A stretch of 64,000 nucleotides of DNA from Leptodactylus fallax (Eukaryota > Chordata > Amphibia > Anura > Leptodactylidae), in contig CAMRHE010000012.1 in the NCBI GenBank assembly GCA_947044405.1, positions 9,668,001 through 9,732,000 on the forward strand, given 5' to 3'. The position numbers and the translations under genes are program-made. Below the pieces are notes generated by a model. The model ran no database searches. It was not told the DNA's origin and saw only the letters and a program-made list of their open reading frames with translations. How positions within the stretch are numbered: the first letter of the stretch is position 1; every line of letters begins with the position of its first letter. Below are positions 24,608-36,717 of the stretch, in pieces.

Positions 24608-25204
24608 ATAAACAAACTGAGCCAGAATTTTGTCAAAATGCCTTCCATCACACAAAGTGTTTTTGGCACTTTTAAGATTTGTATGAAAAGGGGTGTGCAT
24701 GAGTGGAAAGGTCAAAAGATGAAACACCATGTGCCAAACATTTGTTGTGTAAATTAAGCCAACTAACAGAAGGTGTAAAGCAGGCCATAGATGCTCTGCT
24801 TTTCTGTCCCTCCCAATAATGGGGTCAATAATCAAACTATGGGGGGAAACATATTGTGTTTATGATGTTCGTTATTAAAAATAGTTTACATACATTCTAG
24901 CAAGTGAATAACCCTTGTTTCTTCATGTAGGTCATGCTGAGACTGGACCCAAAGCATACATCAAGGTATAAGGATGCCTCATAATGTGTCTTTGAGGGCA
25001 ACCCAAATGTATGGTCGGTTATATTACCATGTGAGTTGTCTGACAGCAGCTTGTCTTCCCTACATATTAAAACAGCAATGTACACTTGGCTGATCCAAAG
25101 ATGTCAGTTTGTAGGAGACTGAGGTAAAATCAGTAGAAAGCTCTCTCACGTGCATGGCTATGCAAATTAGCTATCCTACAGAAGGAAGAATAATCTCTAA
25201 TGGA
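24608..25204. other. Intergenic stretch
   Basis: No gene seen. A second degenerate MITE may occupy 24608-24765. Confidence 0.4.
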
Positions 25205-25505
25205 ATGGATATTAAAGTGGCTGTCCAAGATATGTTTTTTATGGCCTATCCTTGTCATAGCCCATGAACATCCAAATGGTGTGTGTATAAAGTTATATGG
25301 GGCCACTTCCACCCGTACTATACACAACTTAGGACTGCAAGCAATTGGCTCCAGGCCCTGTATAGTGGCTTTACGCAGATACTGCAGTTCAGCTCCCTTT
25401 GACTTCAGTATTGGGGCCCGGCCACTATACAGAGCACGGAGCCAAATTCTTTCAGCTTCGAGTTGGGTATGGTATGGGTGGAAGTGACCCCATACAGCCT
25501 GCCCT
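25205..25505. mobile_element. Foldback MITE
   Basis: The arms are inverted copies (TATGGGGCCACTTCCACCC at about 25298 against GGGTGGAAGTGACCCCATA at about 25476; CCCTGTATAGTGGC against GCCACTATACAGAGC). Confidence 0.65.
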
Positions 25506-25976
25506 AAGAACATACCCTTGTCACCTACAGGACAACTACCTGTAGATAGCACTAAAGAGACAATGTTCTTCCTTCTGGAGGAGAAATAATTTGAATATTT
25601 CTTCCAAAGAATCATTTCTAAGACTCTGCACACTAGCTGGATTTCTGAAAGGAGAACGAATTCCCAAGACGATATATGTATAACTGTCATCAGTTTATAT
25701 ACCAAGAATTTTGACAGAGATTGTTCTGGACGATTAATACATGATAAGCCATCATTAATATCTGGCCTTCATGATATACTAGTATAACAATACATTTTCA
25801 AGCAGCAGCATTTTTCTCACTGTTAATATAGAATCCAGGAAGAATATGATTAGATACAGTACATTCACGTACTGTAATATATATCCAGTGAATTCAGTAC
25901 TGATATAGATCTATAAACACACTGTGTAATTTGGCATCCAGTCTTGAATGCCAGAATCTTACAGGAAACACTTGTA
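25506..25976. other. Intergenic stretch
   Basis: AT-rich; no supported feature. Confidence 0.4.
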
Positions 25977-25978
25977 TA

Positions 25979-27609
25979 CAGTGCCTTGCGAAAGTATTCG
26001 GCCCCCTTGAACTTTTCAACCTTTTGCCACATTTCAGGCTTCAAACATAAAGATATAAAATTTTAATTTTTTGGTGAAGAATCAACAACAAGTGGGACAC
26101 AATTGTGAAGTGGAATGAAATTTATTGGTTATTTTAAACTTTTGTAAAAAATAAAAAACTGAAAAGTGGGGCGTGCAATATTATTCGGCCCTCTTAAATT
26201 AATACTTTGTAGCGCCACCTTTTGCTGCGATTACAGCTGCAAGTCGCTTGGGATATGTCTCTATCAGTTTTGCACATCGAGAGACTGAAATTCTTGCCCA
26301 TTCTTCCTTGGAAAACAGCTCGAGCTCAGTGAGGTTGGATGGAGAGCGTTTGTGAACAGCAGTTTTCAGCTCTTTCCACAGATTCTCGATTGGATTCAGG
26401 TCTGGACTTTGACTTGGCCATTCTAACACCTGGATACATTTATTTGTGAACCATTCCATTGTAGATTTTGCTTTATGTTTAGGATCATTGTCTTGTTGGA
26501 AGGTAAATCTCCGTCCCAGTCTCAGGTCTTTTGCAGACTCCAACAGGTTTTCTTCCAGAATGGTCCTGTATTTGGCTCCATCCATCTTCCCATCAATTTT
26601 AACCATCTTCCCTGTCCCTGCTGAAGAAAAGCAGGCCCAAGCCATGATGCTGCCACCACCATGTTTGACAGTGGGGATGGTGTGTTCAGGGTGATGAGCT
26701 GTGTTGCTTTTACGCCAAACATATCGTTTTGCATTGTGGCCTAAAGTTCGATTTTGGTTTCATCTGACCAGAGCACCTTCTTCCACATGTTTGGAGTGTC
26801 TCCCAGGTGGCTTGTCGCAAACTTTAAACCAGACTTTTTATGGATATCTTAGAGAAATGGCTTTCTTCTTGCCACTCTTCCATAAAGGCCAGATTTGTGC
26901 AGTGTACGACTGATTGTTGTCCTATGGACAGACTCTACCACCTCAGCTGTAGATCTCTGCAGTTCATCCAGAGTGATCATGGGCCTCTTGGCTGCATCTC
27001 TGATCAGTCTTCTCCTTGTTTGAGATGAAAGTTTAGAGGGACGGCCGGGTCTTGGTAGATTTGCAGTGGTCTGATACTCCTTCCATTTCAATATGATCGC
27101 TTGCACAGTGCTCCTTGGGATGTTTAAAATTTGGGAAATCTTTTTGTATCCAAATCCGGCTTTAAACTTCTCCACAACAGTATCACGGACCTTCCTGGTG
27201 TGTTCCTTGGTCTTCATGAGGCTCTCTGCGCTTTAAACAGAACCCTGAGACTATCACAGAGCAGGTGCATTTATATGGAGACTTGATTACACACAGGTGG
27301 ATTATATTCATCATCATCAGTCATCTAGGACAACATTGGATCATTCAGAGATCCTCACTGAACTTCTGGAGTGAGTTTGCTGCACTGAAAGTAAAGGGGC
27401 CGAAAAATATTGCACGCCCCACTTTTCAGTTTTTTATTTTTTACAAAAGTTTAAAATAACCAATAAATTTCGTTCCACTTCACAATTGTGTCCCACTTGT
27501 TGTTAATTCTTCACCAAAAAATTAAAATTTTATATCTTTATGTTTGAAGCCTGAAATGTGGCAAAAGGTTGAAAAGTTCAAGGGGGCCGAATACTTTCGC
27601 AAGGCACTG
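25979..27609 (-). mobile_element. Tc1/mariner DNA transposon, family C, full length (1631 bp)
   Basis: The ends read CAGTGCCTTGCGAAAGTATT inwards from both sides, with TA at 25977-25978 and 27610-27611. The near-identical inverted repeats are about 215 bp long. The transposase lies on the minus strand and stops just inside the left repeat. This terminus is, to my knowledge, shared by Tc1 elements of several fish and frogs. Confidence 0.97.
26199..27217 (-). pseudogene. Tc1-like transposase, family C, one stop and one frameshift
   Basis: It starts MKTKEHTRKVRDTVVEKFKA at 27217. The DNA-binding half includes KKISQILNIPRSTVQAIILK and the linker LPRPGRPSKLSSQTRRR, then GLYGRVARRKPFL before a TAA at 26849-26851. 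The same frame continues past the stop to WKKVLWSDETKIEL. A net loss of one base near 26745 then shifts the frame. The catalytic remainder ([38 protein letters not shown]) is open from 26645 to the stop at 26199. All three catalytic acidic residues are present. About 340 codons in total, normal for the family. A young, barely decayed copy. Confidence 0.94.
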
Positions 27610-27611
27610 TA

Positions 27612-29193
27612 TGCCTCCATGTCAAATATGGGGCATGCAGTGGTACAGAAAGGTTACACAGACCGCTGCAAATTCTGTATTATGACCAAGTGCCCTAATA
27701 TAATTAGCTTTTACAAAACAAGACAAGCCAATAGAATATAAATGACCCCCACCAAATTTTTATATATTAGAGCGTTACCAAAGGCACCATGCATGTGGAC
27801 GTGTGCTTTGTCAGCGTGCTAATATTGGATAATTATTTCCTATGGCCACATACATAGGCCTGTGTACAGGTCCATGTAGGGGGCCGTGAGCCCAGGGGCA
27901 AAACTCAGGACACATCCTATTTCTGTACGTTTTGTGGCCTGGGCTCCCTGTAAGAATGCAAGGGTCCGTGGAGGGCACAGGTGGAACACAGATATCATCC
28001 TCCTGCTGTCTGTGCTGTTTCGTCACTGACCCACGACGTGTGCATTTACCTTAGGGATTGTGAAAGGGCCCATCCTGATGACAAATCAAAATGGTTGTTC
28101 AGTATTTACAAACATTTGGCAAAAAGTATTGAATGAATAAAATACGATAGACTTCTCTAGCCATGGACAAGAAATATTCTAGCTACAGAAGTCCTATAGC
28201 TTGATCACAATTGAGGCTAGCTTTTGTAATATTTTGCGAAGTATGAATGTATTGGCCAAAAACCACATAAATGCTGGTGACAACCATATAATTAAATGCT
28301 TCACTTATAATCTAGATATCTGCAAAAACAATATTATAAATGCTTAAAACAGTTCCTGTATTATGGGAAGTGATCATGAATAAGCGGCCTTGATCCTAGT
28401 TCCCAGAAATGTCGATACAGTTCTGTCCTTAATTTGCCTCTTAACTGTAAACACACATACAGTATAGACAGTTGTCAGAGGTGTGCTGCAAAATGGTAAG
28501 ATGATACCACAATGTACGCCATTCAACCCGAGATAATCAATACCTTACCGTGAAATTAAGCCAACAGTCTATTGTGGATCACAGCAAGGAGCGCTTCCTG
28601 TTAACTACTTTTTTGCTGAACCATGCACTAACATTTAGGAGCTAAGTGTGCATTACATAGAGCCAGGCCAACAATGCTGAATAATGCACAGAGCAACTAA
28701 CAATGTTAGTCATATACAATTTTATTATGAACATTTTTTTTAAATTATTCCTATATTGTGACATAATTTTGAACACTATATTTACATGGTGATATCATAG
28801 TGTGCTTTTTTACTTATACTGTGATGTCACTATATGACATTTCCCTGTATTGTAATATCCTTGTATGCATTATTTATATGCTGTAGCACTGTTGCTTTTA
28901 GAATTCCAGTCCTGTTCCTAACCTCACCAACTAGCGCACCCTTTTTTTGAATCAAGTAACTTATTTGAACATTGAAGAATACTCATTCATAAGATGAGAC
29001 TTCATTACAAATACCAAAATATTGGCAAATAAATAAAATATCCTTTTACACAAACCATCGCACAAACTGCCCAACGCGTAATGTGCAACCCATTCCCCTA
29101 CAAGTTTCTCCCACCATGTACATCTCCTTCTCCAGATCCTCTGGAACTACCACCCTCAAAACCATGAGTAGCCAATTCTTGTTCAGTGACAAA
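27612..29193. other. Intergenic stretch
   Basis: A repeat-like GC-richer patch at about 27790-28080 has weak internal symmetry (GGCCTGTGTACAGG; GGGCCCATCC). Flanks of the minisatellite (28780-28870) show diverged versions of its unit. No gene seen. Confidence 0.4.
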
Positions 29194-29477
29194 ACTGTGT
29201 GCATCATTATCCTTGTACTATATATAATATTACTGTGTGCATCAGTATCCTTGTAATGTAATATCACTGTTTGCATCATTATCCTTGTACTATATATAAT
29301 ATTACTGTGTGCATCAGTATCCTTGTACTGTAATATCACTGTGTGCATCATTATCCTTGTACTATATATATTACTGTGTGCATCAGTATCCTTGTATTGT
29401 AATATCACTGTGTGCATCATTTTCATAATTTGACAGTGTGCATCATTATCCTCCTACTGTAATATCACTGTGTGCAG
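29194..29477. repeat. Minisatellite, unit about 33-35 bp, about 8 copies
   Basis: The unit is ACTGTGTGCATCATTATCC plus TTGTACT and a short AT spacer. Units alternate (CATTATCC/CAGTATCC; TATATATAATATT/GTAATATC), giving a dimeric period of about 68 bp. The reverse complement resembles the unit at 47352-47660. Confidence 0.9.
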
Positions 29478-30473
29478 GAGCAGTGAGCAGAAAGTGCAGT
29501 AGATAAAAGAAGAAGGTCCTTGAGCTGAATATGAACTTTCTATCAAAACCAAAAGGTCAGCATTTCTCTACAGATGCCACAAATGATCCTGGGTCTTTTG
29601 TCAGTAAGACAGACAGTTTTAGAGTAGCCTCATCTTGACTTACTGTATGCAGTGTATGACAACCCTAGTCTCCAAATATATAGTGTTTTTCCCCATGTAC
29701 ATACATTGTGTTGATTTATGCAAGATTCACTTAAAGGTTTGGTAACACTTTCAGGCTGACTACCTTAAGTTGCTTCTTATTTATTTTCTTTTTGAAATAA
29801 TGACTGGATCTCTTGGCTGTATTTTTCTAAAAAGCTCAGATTATAAAAGGCACCTGTGAAAACAAAGCAAAGTCGACATCATGCAGGATAGCCCCTAACA
29901 CCTCTCTTAAAGTCATTCCTCAAAAGCAGTGCATGCTGGCCACAAGAATTCAAAACAGCTCTTCAAGGTAGCAGCTTGTTGATGAGTCTTCACTTTGAGG
30001 AGATGGTACAGTAAGGCAGGTGTCAACCACAATTATTTGAAAGGCTTCAACTTTAGACAGGATTTTTTGCTTGACTTAACAATAGTCTTATTTATAGGAG
30101 TTTGTTATACGTTTGCTAATCCCCTATGGAATATTCAGTCTGTAGGATATAAGTAAAATCTACAAAAGAACTGAGAACACGAAGCAGAGAGCCGACCTCT
30201 TATTACAAACTGCAACCTGAAACTGTGATGATAAAATAAGATAATCTTTGTGTGGCACTTTAAAAATGTTTGTGCAGGTGGTCATCTGTGGTACAGTGAT
30301 ATGATGGAGAGGAAATGCCATCCAAATCACTGAAATGGGAAAAATTCTAGTCTAAGAATGACCAAAACTACAGTACATTAATTATAAAATGTTACCCTGT
30401 CCCATCAGCACTTCTGTTTTAGTATTCTGCATGCAACGGAATGACGATCTTTATTCTGTAGAGTGGCCCCAGA
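29478..30473. other. Intergenic stretch
   Basis: Unique-looking DNA, no supported feature. Confidence 0.4.
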
Positions 30474-30475
30474 TA

Positions 30476-32000
30476 CACACGTGGACAAAATTGTTGGTAC
30501 CCCTCGTTTAATGAAAGAAAAACCCACAATGGTCACAGAAATAACTTGAATCTGACAAAAGTAATAATATATAAAAATTCTATGAAAATGAACAAATTAA
30601 AGTCAGACATTGCTTTTCAACCATGCTTCAACAGAATTTTTTTTAAAAAGAAAACTCATGAAACAGGCCTGGACAGAAATGACGGTACCCTTAACTTAAT
30701 ATTCTGTTGCACAACCTTTTGAGGCAATCACTGCAATCAAACGATTCCTGTAACTGTCAATGAGACTTCTGCACCTCTCAACATGTATTTTGGCCCACTC
30801 ATCATGAGCAAACTGCTCCAGTTGTCTTGGGTTTGAAGGGTACCTTTTCCAGACGGCATGTTTCAGCTCCTTCCAAAGATGCTCAATAGGATTTAGGTCA
30901 GGGCTCATAGAAGGCCACTTCAGAATAGTCCAATGTTTTCCTCTTAGCCATTCTTGGGTGTTTTTAGCTGTATGTTTTGGGTCATTATCCTGTTGCAAGA
31001 CCCATGACCTGCGACTGAGACCAAGCTTTCTGACACTGGGGAGCACATTTCTCTCTAGAATCCCTTGATAGTCTTGAGATTTCATTGTACCCTGCAAAGA
31101 TTCAAGACACCCTGTGCCAGATGCAGCAAAGCAGCCCAAGATTTCGATTTTTGTCTCATCTGTCCATAGGACATTCTCCCAGAAGCTCTGTGGTTTGCCA
31201 ACAGGTAGTTTGGCAAATTCCAGTCTGGCTTTTTTATGATTTTTTTTTTCAACAATGGTGTCCTCCTTGGTCGTCTCCCATGAAGTCCACTTTGGCTCAA
31301 ACAATGACGGATGGTGCAATCTGACACTGATGTTCCTTGAGCTTTAAGTCCACCTTTAATCGCTTTAGAAGTTTTTCTGGGCTCTTTTGTTACCATTTAA
31401 ATTATCCTTCTCTTTGATTTGTCATCAATTTTCCTCCTGTGGCCACGTCCAGGGAGGTTGGCTACAGTCCCATGGATCTTAATTTTCTGAATAATATGTG
31501 CAACTGTAGTCACAGAAACATCAAGCTGCTTGGAGATGGTCTTATAACCTTTACCTTTAACATGCTTGTCTATAATTTTCTTTCTAAGCTCCTCAAACAA
31601 CTCTTTCCTTTGCTTCCTCTGGTCCATGTTGAGTGTGGTACTCACCGTGTCACCCAACAGCACATTGAGTATCTGTAGCCCTATATACAGGCCCACTGAC
31701 TGATTACAAGATTGTAGACACCTGTGATGCTAATTAGTGGACACACCTTGATTTAACGTGTCCCTTTGGTCATTATTTTCAGGGGTACCATCATTTCTGT
31801 CCAGGCCTGTTTCATGAGTTTTCTTTTTTTAAAAAAAATTCTGTTGAAGCATGCTTGTAAAGCAAATGTCTGACTTTCATTTGTTCATTTTCATAGAATT
31901 TTTATATAATATTACTTTTGTCAGATTCAAGTTATTTCTGTGGCCATTGTGGGTTTTTCTTTCATTAAACAAGGGGTACCAACAATTTTGTCCACATGTG
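30476..32000 (-). mobile_element. Tc1/mariner DNA transposon, family D, copy 1 (1525 bp)
   Basis: The ends read CACACGTGGACAAAATTGTT and CACATGTGGACAAAATTGTT, flanked by TA at 30474-30475 and 32001-32002. The inverted repeats are about 220 bp. The transposase on the minus strand is damaged. Confidence 0.96.
30696..31627 (-). pseudogene. Tc1-like transposase, family D, copy 1, broken
   Basis: The start is chosen at MDQRKQRKELFEELRKKI (31627), which begins the helix-turn-helix region; the ATG further upstream lies in the inverted-repeat side. A TAA at 31397-31399 interrupts the frame. A frameshift follows near the poly-A tract around 31240. The catalytic domain then runs [15 protein letters not shown] directly into GCFAASGTG. 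Compared with copy 2 (44033-44137), about 105 bases (35 codons) are missing in frame, covering the [16 protein letters not shown] segment. [17 protein letters not shown] and [16 protein letters not shown] are intact. Confidence 0.93.
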
Positions 32001-32307
32001 TATCAAATTCCCTTTCCCTCAATTACGTCATTGCCAGCTGATATATGTTGCCTTAAAAAAACATTAAAACGCTAGCTAGTCTAAGGATGAAACTATGCTT
32101 GGCACCTAATGAATGTGCCTTGTTCTTCAAACATATCTTCAATTTGTTGTCTCCTATCCTAAGAAAACCATCGCTGAAGCCAAAAACATAAACCATAGTA
32201 AAGGTTCTGGAAATTCCCTTGTAAAACTTCTTAAAGGCTAGGGAAAGGCTGTAAGGCAACATGATTAATACCAAAATACTTCATAAAGTATTCATTTCCA
32301 AATTGAA

Positions 32308-32992
32308 GAATGCTTTCAAAAATAGAAGTGTTAATAGTTTATTTTTGTCAATTAGCAAAATTAAGTGAATGAAGAAAAGAGAAATCTAAATAAAATCAAT
32401 GTTTGGTGTGACCACCCTTTGCCTTCAAAATAGCATAAATTCTTCTTGGTACACCTAAACAGTTTTTTAATGAACTCAGCAGGGAGGTGGTTTCAAACAT
32501 TGAAGAACTAACTAAAGATCTGTGGATGTTGACTTGCTCATTTTCTTCTATCTCTTCATTTAATCCCAGATAGACTGGATGTTGTTGAGCTATATGGCAG
32601 CCATACCATCACTTCCGAACTCCTCCTCCAAAGGGGGTCACCAGTGGCGTAACTAAAGTCTTGTTGGCCCCGGTGCAAACATTTGTCTGGGGCCCCCTAC
32701 CTCATCCCTACAGTGAATTCTTGATAGTGATGGTTACGGCTGCTAAGGAGTTTAATCAACCTTAGTGTGGTCAGCGTAATCTGTGGGTCTCCTTGGCTTA
32801 TGGGCCAGATGGAAGCTGCAATCTCAATACTGATGCCAGTACTTATGGGCCCCCTAAGGCTCCTGGGTCCCGATGCAACTGCACCCCCCTCAAGTTACGC
32901 CCCTGGGTGTCACACCAAATACTGATTTTAGATTTCTCTTTTGTTAGTTCACGAAAACAAACTATTAACACTTCAATTTTTGAAAGAATCCT
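32308..32992 (-). mobile_element. Tc1-derived MITE, family E, copy 2, split by a hAT-like insertion
   Basis: The two ends are inverted copies: GCTTTCAAAAATAGAAGTGT on the left and TCTTTCAAAAATTGAAGTGT inverted on the right. The internal sequence matches copy 1 at 8992-9400. The element is interrupted at 32641/32906 by the insertion described next. Confidence 0.8.
32642..32905. mobile_element. hAT-like MITE (264 bp) nested in a Tc1 MITE
   Basis: The ends read CAGTGGCGTAACT and, inverted, CAGGGGCGTAACT. The flanking 8-bp duplications are GGGGTCAC (32634-32641) and GGTGTCAC (32906-32913), 7 of 8 identical. An 8-bp duplication with CAGNG-type ends is the hAT pattern. No coding sequence. Confidence 0.88.
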
Positions 32993-33158
32993 TACTTTGC
33001 AGCAGTTTTTCCCACATATACCTACAACGTTTGCACATGACTATTTAAGCCTATGGATTTCAACGACCTTTTCCTGTCACTTTCGGCAACGTCTTGACTT
33101 ATACTGTTTACTAATCCTAGATCCTCGCCTCGTGATAGGGCCTATTTTTCTCCAATGC

Positions 33159-34402
33159 CAGTGGCGAAATTACTGTAGTGGCTGCTATGGGGCCCTGCTG
33201 CTTTTTTAAATAGGCCTTTACCTGCTGGATTAATCCAACAGGTAATGGGATCCCCGATCCTGCCCACGGCTGTCTCCATTTCCCCTTCAACCCTCCAGGG
33301 GGCCCCATGCATCCTGTATCACATCGCTGACATTAAACAGACACTATTAAGTTCAGCACATGGGATCTCCTGGAGGCAGAAGAGGAAGCGGGGATCGATA
33401 AGCAGGACTGCAGCACAGAGTATTTGTAGGGCAAACCTCACAAGAATTGCCTTGTGGGGTTTGCCCGATTTTGTTCAGATGGAACACGTCCAAAACGGAA
33501 CTTCTATAATTATACTCTGGGATCTGAATTATCGGAGGCCCAGGTGTGGTGAGGAAACTCAACTAACAGTGTTACTTACCTCTCCTTGACTTTAGCTTGA
33601 ATTATGTCATTGGCTGCTGAGCCCTGTGATTGGGTCTCACTGGTCATGTAGGTTACGCTGGCGTGACCACTGAGGCCCAAATACAGGCCTCCATGGCCTC
33701 TGACATCATTCAGGAGGCCAGAAGACTCGCAGTGGAACCTAGTAGAGTGAAGTAACACTGTTAGTTACATTTAATCACCTCCTCTGGGCCTCCGCTCATT
33801 ATACATTGGGGTCTGAAGAGACCCCAAAGTATAATAATAATAGTTTGTGGGGGGAATCCTGAAAAATTTCCAACAAATGCAGCAGGGGTCACTATGGGAT
33901 ACCATACTATGTGGAGGGGCCACTATGGGATACTACAGTGTGTGGAGTGGCCAATATGGGACATTATACTGTTTGCACTATGGGACACTATGCTTAAAGG
34001 GTTTGTACAAGAATTGGACAAACTTTAGAGGAACCTGGGGCAGGTGGTGACCTAAAGTCTCTAGCACTTACTATATGGGGGTCAGTAAAGGGGGCATTTA
34101 CTGTGTGGAAGCCAGTAAAGGAGGCAGTAAACTGTATGTAAGAAGGCAATATACAATGTATAGGGTAAGGGGGGGACTTTAGACTGTGTGGTGCCAAAAA
34201 AGGGGACGGTCTAATGTGTGGGCCAGTAAAGGGACCATTGTACTATGTGGGAGAAAGTAAAGGGAGTGTTATACCATATGAGTGCTGGTAAAGGATGCAT
34301 AATATCATATGAAGGCCAGGAAAGGGAATCCTATACTGTGTGGGGACGGGGGAGGGGGGCAGTTAAAAATTTGCTACTGGGGCTTTGCTAGTTACACCCC
34401 TG
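33159..34402. mobile_element. hAT-like non-autonomous element (1244 bp) with internal minisatellite
   Basis: A perfect 8-bp duplication TCCAATGC flanks it (33151-33158 and 34403-34410). The ends read CAGTGGCGAAATT and, inverted, CAGGGGTGTAACT. The interior from about 33880 to 34330 carries diverged tandem units around CACTATGGGATAC and ATACTGTGTGG. No transposase frame is seen; the open frames are short and unlike known proteins. Confidence 0.88.
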
Positions 34403-34410
34403 TCCAATGC

Positions 34411-35370
34411 CCTATATACCTCCTTAGTGCGCTCAATAAAATCTCCAAATTTCCTTCGGGTGGCGAAATTGTGAAAAAATGTCCGTTCGGTTCTTTTGAT
34501 TTTTATGCCCACTACAGCATTCACACTATAAGAAACTATTACTAGAACTTTGTTTTTGGACACAGAGATACCTAATGTGTGTGTGTTTTTACTTTATTTA
34601 TTTCCATCTGATTTAAGGAAAGGAGAATGATTTAAACTTTTAATGTTTTTTTATTTATTTAAACTTTTATATTAGACACTCTATATTAGACACTCTAAGG
34701 AGTCTGATCACTAATACAATACACTGCTAATGCAGTGTATTGTATAATTCATACAGTTCTATTACAAGATGTCTAGCGCAGTCTGTAATAGAACTATACT
34801 AATAACAGGCTTCTGACTGTCACAGTAACTGATCGACACCCCCTGGATCTCATACTGTTGAGTCTACGCTGTAAAATACAGCTTACAGGAGCTGAGCGGC
34901 CACCATGTTTAAAGTTTTAACATCTCTCATAATAGTATGGCGGATGTTGGGAGAGGGTTGAAAAAAAAAATACTAAAAGTATTATATGAACAATATCTTT
35001 TTGATTACTTTCTTTCCTTGTATATTATATTTTCATATATATTTCATCAAGCAATTGTGGAGATTTAGAAGACTGTTTACCAATCAGCTAGAACATTATC
35101 ACGGTCCTATTGAAATCAATGGGTGCACTTGTCCACCCATCACTTCGTTCAGCGCTATGTAGCATGTAAAGGAGAAGGCAGAAGTAGTAAATAAGTTACA
35201 GGAGCAAGGCAGCAAACCACAGTGACGCTGAAAGACATCACTGCAGATTTAGGACCTGTACCGCCTTACGTTTATAGCGAGTGGGCAGTTCTAAACAGGT
35301 TAATGTTTCAGAAGAAGGGACAACTGGCAAATCTAAGGATCTTAGCAACTTTTACAAGGGGCAAACTGTG
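34411..35370. other. Intergenic stretch with TTAA-element-like fragment
   Basis: 34590-34990 contains an AT-rich part, an inverted repeat AATACAATACACTGC/GCAGTGTATTGTAT (34712-34745) and ACTGATCGACACCCCCTGG, reminiscent of inner parts of TTAA elements. No gene. Confidence 0.4.
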
Positions 35371-35401
35371 CAGGTGCATATCAATAAATTAGAATACAGT
35401 G
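35371..35401 (+). repeat. Short remnant of a DNA-transposon terminus
   Basis: CAGGTGCATATCAATAAATT plus AGAATAC resembles the terminus of a widespread vertebrate DNA transposon or MITE family. Only about 30 bases; tentative. Confidence 0.3.
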
Positions 35402-35459
35402 TCAGACTTAAGGGCCTAGGGCTCACCAGTGGAACTTGTTGTAGGGGCCCACCCAATAG

Positions 35460-35725
35460 CTAATCTTTCTATAATATGCTCCCCAGAGCCCGCCCCCACC
35501 ACAGTATAATGCTCCACAGTGGCCCCCACACAGTATAATATGCTCCCAAGAAGCCTCACACAATATAATATGCTCCTCGCAGTGCAGAGGAATAAGTCTC
35601 ACAGTATAATAGGCTCCCCAAAATGCCCCCCAAGTATAATGCTCCACAGTGGCCCCACACAATATAATATGCTACCTAGAGGCCCCCTAGTATAATGCTT
35701 CACAGTGGCCCCACACAATTTAATA
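35460..35725 (-). repeat. Minisatellite-like array related to the hAT-internal repeats
   Basis: Units of about 30 bp around CCACAGTGGCCCCACACAAT and ATAATATGCTCC recur six or more times. In reverse they read GTGTGGGGCCACTGTGG, the unit found inside the elements at 33159 and 41028. A CAGTGG start at about 35424 may mark a decayed hAT-like copy. Confidence 0.65.
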
Positions 35726-35769
35726 ATTACTAGTCTTGCAGGACTTCTAGAGGTTGCCTGAGACCCATG

Positions 35770-36050
35770 GATAATGGATACTGAGCTATGTTCCTACTGA
35801 ACATACCACTTTAGTGTACAAAGCCATACACTGTAGTGGTGATACTAGGGAATGGCAGCTCTACTGTCATTCACATTAATAGGAGCAGAGCTGCTTCCGA
35901 CTGCATATCTTGTATACGGCTCCTGACAGCCAAATCAGCTGATCGGTGCAGGGTCCGGGTGTTGGACCCACTGATCTCATACTGATGTTCTATTATGTGG
36001 ACAGGTCATCAGTATTCATTACCCATGAGCCTGGGACAACCCTTTTGAAG
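35770..36050. mobile_element. Foldback MITE, decayed
   Basis: CAGCTCTACTGTCATTCACATTAATAGG and neighbouring sequence resemble the MITE at 24075-24380 (TACTAGGGAATGGCAGCTC against TACCAGGGAATTACAGCTC). Confidence 0.45.
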
Positions 36051-36249
36051 GTTCTGTTACTAAAGACACAGTCTTCTCATTTTTTTGGACTTTGCTGCCT
36101 GTTTTTTGAAGATATAGTTGAAGACCTTTGGTCTGCTTTGAGATTAGCACCCACTAAAGATTTGAACTGTGTTGCTATTTCTTTATATATTTTAACTTGC
36201 TAAGGAGGAGTTGTTGGAATCAAATAAAACTTATATATGTTAATGTAAT

Positions 36250-36556
36250 GATGATATATCTATTTAGGCTCTGCACTGTCAGGAGGGCAGCATTCGGGCA
36301 GGAGCAGACAAGGGGTGTGATTCTGAGCTCTGACACTGTCTGATTGGAGCTCTGAATCACATCCCCTGCCTGATTCCGCCCTTCTGACATTACAGAGCTT
36401 AATTAGCACATTAGGCACCAAAACTAGCTTTGCCTGTTGCTTGGGAATGCTGGGGACTAGAGAGAAAATTCCAACTGTGCTGGAATCAGTGGAGCAGCGA
36501 CTATTATCAGATGCCAAGAACTTGAATTGGTAGAGGTGGTGAAAGGTCCTCTTTAA
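36250..36556. mobile_element. Half copy of the TTAA-type MITE
   Basis: It matches 3275-3569 (GGCAGGAGCAGG-like core, GGAGCAGCG, AGAGGTGGTGAAAGGTCCTC) and ends at a TTAA at 36553-36556. The other half is absent. Confidence 0.65.
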
Positions 36557-36717
36557 GTGATTACAATATTGTGCAATGTTATAATATAAAATTAAGTTTA
36601 TTGAGGAAAAATGACATTTGAACCCTGCTGGGCCATCTCTAGCCTGCATTAGATACAGTTTGGTGATGGAAGCATACAGGTTCCATATGTTATATTGCGG
36701 TACATGTCCCCACAACT

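Noticed and set aside
29046..29426. 126-codon minus-strand frame with repeated MHTVILQYKDTDAHSN-like units
   Set aside because: It lies over a minisatellite, and the peptide repeat only mirrors the DNA repeat. No signals or homology.
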